Assembly: GCF_901000735.1 (NCBI RefSeq)
Contig: NC_081542.1
Location: 32,817,871-32,881,870 of the forward strand
Direction: 5' to 3'
Length of the DNA stretch: 64,000 bases
Source: Corylus avellana
Taxonomy: Eukaryota; Streptophyta; Magnoliopsida; Fagales; Betulaceae
Part shown: one piece after another, positions 59,531 through 64,000 of the stretch
Numbering within the stretch: the first letter of the stretch is position 1
Layout: each line of letters begins with the position of its first letter
Position numbers and translations under genes: made by a program
The notes under the pieces: model-generated
Seen by the model: only the letters and a program-made list of their open reading frames with translations
Databases searched by the model: none
Told to the model about the DNA's origin: nothing

Positions 59531-60832
59531 TGACAAAAAATATCAATTAGAAAAATAACCACTCACAATAGAACGAATCTTTGTAGGATACGGCTATAGA
59601 GAGGGTGTCGAACCTCAAGGACTGCAAGGGTTTTATTATCAAAATTCGAAGGATTAAAATTAACTTAATTAAAAGGAGATTTGATTTGATTTTCTTTAAA
59701 TCTAAAGTGCATGAAAATAAAAGAGATTTAAAGTAAGAGAGAGAGTGTATGGTATTGACTTCACTTCTATCCGCACAACAATGGTTAATCATAATTAATC
59801 CCAGAAATTCATTCTATGCATGTTATAAATAAACAAGAAACTACCTTATTAAAGAATAAGCATAATCTATCTTCGGTTGGCACGGATTGTCCACCTAACC
59901 ACTAAGATGCGGTACGACCCGTCTTCCCTAGGCATAAATTATCAAAATCTTTAAAATGATACATATAATCAATGAATAAGTATAACTCATCTTCGGTTGG
60001 CACAGACTGTCTACCTAAATTACACTAAACTAGGGTGTAGTACAATCTGTCTTCCTTGGGCATGGCCTATCAAATCCTATTGATTATATGTCAATTAAAC
60101 CCATTGTATAACCATCATCCTCATCATCATAGAAAACAAGAATGATTTGATTTCAATAAAAGTAAAATACTTTCTAAGACAAGAGAAGAATTTCACAAAT
60201 ATTGATTTTGGAATTGAAAAACAATTGCATTTAATATGAAGAACAGAAATCAATTGTAGCAATCCTCATAGTTATACAATCAACATGCATAAATTGAAAA
60301 TCTAAAAATTAAATACAATCAAACCATTGTGCTTGGATAGGGTTACATCAACACCACACGAAGGGGTTTAGCCGCTCATGATCTTCTAAGCTCCAAAGAC
60401 AATTTACTCAATTTTTACTCTAGAAAGCGGTGTCCTTTTTCTCAATGTTTAGAGGCCTATTTATAGGGCTTATGAGAGTCCTAGAAGCCCTAGGAATCCC
60501 AGAAAAATCGTAATTCAGTCTCCCAGTCGGATTGGGAGACCTAGAAAAACTTTCCTTCTCAATTTCGGAGCCTGTTTTGCCTCTGGCGCCCGTGTGCGCT
60601 CGAGCGCACTGTAGCTACAATAACGTGCTACAGTAACTTTGCTACAGTACCCCTGCTACAGTAATTGCTACAGTACTTGAATTGCATTTTGAGCCCAAAA
60701 ACAACTATTTTCTTGTATCTTTATGAAACACCTGAAAACACAAAAACAAAACAAAATCAAACAAATAACAATGCTAAGGAATTAACATATGCAAATTAAG
60801 GGGCTTAAATATGTAACATTCAACACTTATCA
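59531..60832 (-). repeat. E6: 3' LTR of an antisense Athila-like gypsy element
   Basis: Antisense start TGATAAGTGTTGAATGTTAC at 60832 and likely end TTTTTTGTCA at 59531, 1.3 kb. It holds two CATCTTCGGTTGGCAC repeats (59870 and 59990), the 'cctatttatagggc' TATA-like box near 60450 and one GCGCTCGAGCGCAC block at 60597. Third LTR subfamily of this clade in the window. Confidence 0.8.
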
Positions 60833-62231
60833 CACCCCCCAAACTTACATATTGCTAGTCCCTTAGTAATACAAAATAGAAAATAAATTGAGAAACAAAA
60901 AGATAAATCCATCTTTCGTGGGATGTACGATTGCATTTAGCGTATGCAACAAGCCTTTTAAACCCCTAGGCATTCCCTAGAGGACGAGTGAAGTCTCGTG
61001 AGGGTTTTCCAGGAATGATACCCACAAACATTGTCATCATTATGTCATTCAAAAAGATAAAGCACCACAAAAATAATGGTTCTCATTCATTAAGAAGCTT
61101 AAAATTATAAACTCCATCTTCAAAATTCCAAAGAATTTACAAGTCAAATCACTTACAAATGGCAGATTGAGATACACAAATTTCAATTAGTGCAAAGTGA
61201 ACTAACACATAGTCATGAGGCTTCAAAATAATGCCAATATGAATGAATCACCATCTCAGAATTCATGGGACTTCATATCAAATGAAACTACCAAGGCATA
61301 CATTTTTTTTATTTTTTATTTTATTTTTTATTTTTTGATGTTGTAGGCTTTGCAATGCTTAGCTTCCTTAAGCTTTCTAGTTGACCCATGTATCGAGTGT
61401 TAAGTCAATGTCTCCCAAACCAAATGGCTTTAGGGCATTAGGTGTAAAGACACCCCTAAGGACTTACTAACTCAAGTAAAAAAGGCTACAAAGCTAAGCT
61501 AGCCATTTTATTAATCAACCCAAAAATTTTACTTTTTGACGCGAATACTCACTGCTTAATGAGGCAAGAGGTCAGGTTACTCAGCAAAAAATTCAAACTT
61601 GATTTTTTTTCTTTGTTTTATAGCATGCCAAAGTTATTCACCCAATATGTCACCCAATAGAATTCAAGATATTGAAAACAAACATAATTGGTCTCAAAAT
61701 TCATACCTCATAGACATGTGCTAGTGTGCTCAAGATAGATTTAAATTGAAACAAGAAGCATCTCATGTTGCCAAAAGTAAGTAACAAGACTTAAAATCCC
61801 TAAGTCATATGATCATGTGTTTATAACTTTAAGCCTATCAATGAAATTTAAACCAGAATCAAAGCTCAACCATATGCTTAAGAATAACATAACAACAAAA
61901 ATGGATCGTGTTTTGTTTTTCCATACCCCCCAACTTGAATCATACATTGTCCCCAATGTATGTATAGAACTAAAGAATAAGATCAAGAGTACAGAAATAC
62001 CTGAATGAGCAGATGTGGGCATATCATACCCCCAAACTTGAATGCAAAAACACATGTCCTAAAAATAAAGTGATACTCCAACCAAATACCAATCAAGTGC
62101 ACACATTGTTGTAAAAAGATAAACAAAAAATGAAGCAACAATGGATAAAATAAACCTGGATGGAGATCATATGCCCTGTGGAGTGAAGAGTCAAGCGCAC
62201 AGGGCTTGCGCTTGATCCTATGAGGTATTTC
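60833..62231 (-). mobile_element. E6: 3' noncoding internal region
   Basis: Starts with the complement of the polypurine tract 'ccccccaaactta'. It contains the conserved hairpin (60984-60999), the block with TTTAGGGCATTAGGTGT (about 61430), the ACTCACTGCTTAATGAGG block (about 61548) and 'cattgtccccaatgta' (about 61945). Same block order as E1, E2, E3 and E5. No coding frame. Confidence 0.75.
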
Positions 62232-63734
62232 TCAATGTAAGTCCAAGTCCCGAAGGATCTTACCTCGATCCTTCAGAAGTCCAATCAAGCTCTTCCATCC
62301 CTTATTCTTTATGATCATGTAGCACTCCACAAGGAAGAGGATTCCTCTTAACATCCCGAAACTGCTTCTCTCAACTAATAGGTCTTGATGCTCCCCATGA
62401 TGATGTTCAGGGTGTTTGTTCCGAACTGGTTTCATGATCAATCTCTTGTCTATAGGGAATTTGCCAAAAAAAATTTCTACCCCAATGAAATCCACTTCAG
62501 CAACCTTTGAATGAAATATGTTCCCTGTGGGGTTGTCATCAGGTGGTGGAGTACTTGAATTGAGAGGCATAGGCTTCGGTGGGTTGCTCCATGATGGAAC
62601 TTCAAATAGAGGATCAGGAGGTGGGTCTTCAACAGTTTCTCCAATGTCATCCAAGAAGAAACATGCATTCTGGAAGGCATTGAAGATGTTCAAAATCTTC
62701 ATATTCCCAAAAGAGATCTTCATTACTCCGGTCCGGCAATTGATGCATGCATTGGCTATGGCGAGGAAAGGACACCCAAGGATGACTGGAATTTGCTTCT
62801 CTGGATTTAAGACCGGTTCTATGTCCAGAACTATAAAGTCAACTGGATAGTAGAACTTGTCCACCTTGATAATGACATCTTCCACAATCCCACGAGGTTT
62901 CTTGATCGAGCGGTCAGCCAATTGAAAGATAGTACTTGTCGGTTTCAATTCCCCTAAGCCCAGTTTCTGATATACTGAGTATGGAAGCAGATTAACACCA
63001 GCTCCTAAGTCGAGGAGAGCTCTCTCAATTTCAGTGTTTCCGATGACGCACGAAATTGTAGGCGCTCCAGGGTCTTTGAACTTTGGAGGAGTGTTATGCT
63101 GAATCAGAGAGCTTACTTGCTCGGTGAGAATGACCTTCTTGGGAATGTGCTTCTGATTCTTCCTCTTTTGAGTGCACAAGTCCTTGAGAAATTTTGCATA
63201 GGCTGGAATTTGCTTGATGGTCTGAAGGAGTGGGATGTTGATTTGAACCTGCTTCAAGGTTTCCATCATGTCTTGTATCTTCTCTCCTTGTTTCCCGAAG
63301 TGGGAGGGTGCCTTGAGACGTTCTCGGAAGGGGGCCTTAGGCTCATATGATACCTTAGGAGTGGGGGTAGATGATGAAGATGCCTCGATGCTTACTTGTT
63401 TACCCTTGTCTTGATGCAGATTCTGTGGGGCCTTAATTTGCGTATCCTTCTTTTCTTCCACATGATTGTCAACCAGTCTGCCGCTTCGCAATGTGGTGAC
63501 GGCTTGAACTTGCTCCAGATGAGGCGTGCTTTCTTCTACCATGTATAGTCCCCTAGGGTTGGTCACTGGCTGACTTGGAAGCTTTCCTTCATCCCTCCTA
63601 TTGAGAGCATTGGCAAGTTGTTCGACTTGAGCTTCTAGCTTGGCAATGGATTGGGAATGTGAGTTGACTAATTCCTCTTGAGATTTGACTGACTGCTTTA
63701 TCTCGCTCGTCAGCTCACTCATTGCTTTTAGCAT
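62232..63734 (-). CDS. E6: gag tail plus aspartic protease, RT absent
   Basis: This is the longest open frame of the window, 500 codons from ATG 63734; upstream gag sequence continues in other phases to the window edge. Residues 1-60 look coiled-coil. Residues 120-200 hold the KDLCTQKRKNQKHIPKK segment. Residues 225-350 are an aspartic protease with ALLDLGAGVNLLPYSVY (Asp242), and a conserved PVILGCPFLA. The protease would cut the gag-pol precursor. After it the frame goes straight to a tail (CYMIIKNKGWKSLIGLLKDRG) similar to the end of the E5 frame, so RT, RNase H and integrase are deleted in frame. The absence of stops suggests a young or constrained copy. Confidence 0.82.
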   Translation of the reverse strand: MLKAMSELTSEIKQSVKSQEELVNSHSQSIAKLEAQVEQLANALNRRDEGKLPSQPVTNPRGLYMVEESTPHLEQVQAVTTLRSGRLVDNHVEEKKDTQIKAPQNLHQDKGKQVSIEASSSSTPTPKVSYEPKAPFRERLKAPSHFGKQGEKIQDMMETLKQVQINIPLLQTIKQIPAYAKFLKDLCTQKRKNQKHIPKKVILTEQVSSLIQHNTPPKFKDPGAPTISCVIGNTEIERALLDLGAGVNLLPYSVYQKLGLGELKPTSTIFQLADRSIKKPRGIVEDVIIKVDKFYYPVDFIVLDIEPVLNPEKQIPVILGCPFLAIANACINCRTGVMKISFGNMKILNIFNAFQNACFFLDDIGETVEDPPPDPLFEVPSWSNPPKPMPLNSSTPPPDDNPTGNIFHSKVAEVDFIGVEIFFGKFPIDKRLIMKPVRNKHPEHHHGEHQDLLVERSSFGMLRGILFLVECYMIIKNKGWKSLIGLLKDRGKILRDLDLH

Positions 63735-64000
63735 TCGCTCCTCAAAATTAGACTCTGAGGGGGGTGGTGCGGCCTGGTATTGCTGCTATGGAGGCTGGTA
63801 AGTGGAATGAGGTTGGAGGCCAGGATGGGTTGCCCGCATTTGAGTTCTTCCATGAGAAATTTGGATGATTTCTCCACCCGGGGTTGTAAGTATTGGAATA
63901 TGGATCATTACCCGGTCGGGAGAAAGCTGCATTAACCTACTCATTACCAACATTAGTAAAATCTCCAGCAAGATGGCAGTTATTTACAAGATGCATAGAA
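63735..64000 (-). pseudogene. E6: gag knuckle/aromatic segment (continues beyond the window)
   Basis: Antisense frames read NDPYSNTYNPGWRNHPNFSW followed by KNSNAG and NPSWPP, the usual Athila gag segment between knuckle and protease, in a phase different from the main frame. One or more frameshifts or stops lie between (near 63790). The gag core is outside the window. Confidence 0.6.

Overview
The window looks like repeat-packed nuclear DNA from a plant, probably a eudicot. It is AT-rich and filled with Ty3/gypsy and Ty1/copia retrotransposons, one CACTA-type DNA transposon and one integrated pararetrovirus-like sequence. I found no host gene, tRNA or rRNA that I could support. Nearly every reading frame is transposon- or virus-derived and broken. 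The species cannot be named from the sequence alone. Labels used below: E1 to E6 and V are Athila-like gypsy elements; X, Y, Z and W are other LTR families (Y and W have chromovirus-like gag).

Left part (1-22286), nested insertions. E1 (3' end, 1-2620) sits inside E2 (2621-4242 and 10515-11388). E3 (4243-10514), a complete gag-only gypsy element, is inserted in the 3' LTR of E2. E2 lies in an X-family LTR (11389-11720 and 17738-18825). The same X LTR also received a 6.0 kb pararetrovirus-like unit (11721-17737). An antisense gypsy piece V (gag 19358-20647, LTR 20988-22286) follows.

The pararetrovirus-like unit is the most unusual object here. It lies in a (TA)n stretch and encodes a 30K-type movement protein, a capsid-like region with a CCHC knuckle and a large aromatic-rich C-terminal region. 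It has a five-copy upstream repeat, a TATA box and a tRNA-Met primer-binding site. The C-terminal coding piece lies at its left end and the rest of the frame at its right end, as expected if a circle was opened inside the gene. No reverse transcriptase, protease or RNase H is visible anywhere in the unit. This fits a complete MP/CP-only circle that depended on a partner for replication.

Middle part (22287-45318). There are copia fragments (integrase 22287-23139, LTR, primer site and leader 23140-25502, pol remnant 37695-40467 with its LTR) and a block of antisense X-type LTRs (25503-28858). An antisense Y-family gypsy element carries LTRs, a degenerate gag and no pol (28864-37694). Its 5' LTR holds a gypsy LTR scrap and a 2.7 kb non-autonomous CACTA element with TSD tac (34663-37337). 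A solo X LTR lies at 41822-43933.

Right part (45319-64000). This is a second nest: E5 (49321-55319, antisense, gag only) within a solo LTR Z (47012-55622, TSD taaca), within X5, within the gag gene of W. A deleted copia element (58154-59530) and the start of E6 follow. E6 is antisense, with an intact 500-codon gag-tail/protease frame and no RT, and runs off the window.

Recurrent cis-structures are as notable as the genes. They include a 16-bp hairpin with a variable tetraloop in X and Z LTRs, three conserved hairpins in Y LTRs, a conserved hairpin in the 3' noncoding region of the Athila-like elements, and subfamily-specific motif arrays inside their LTRs.
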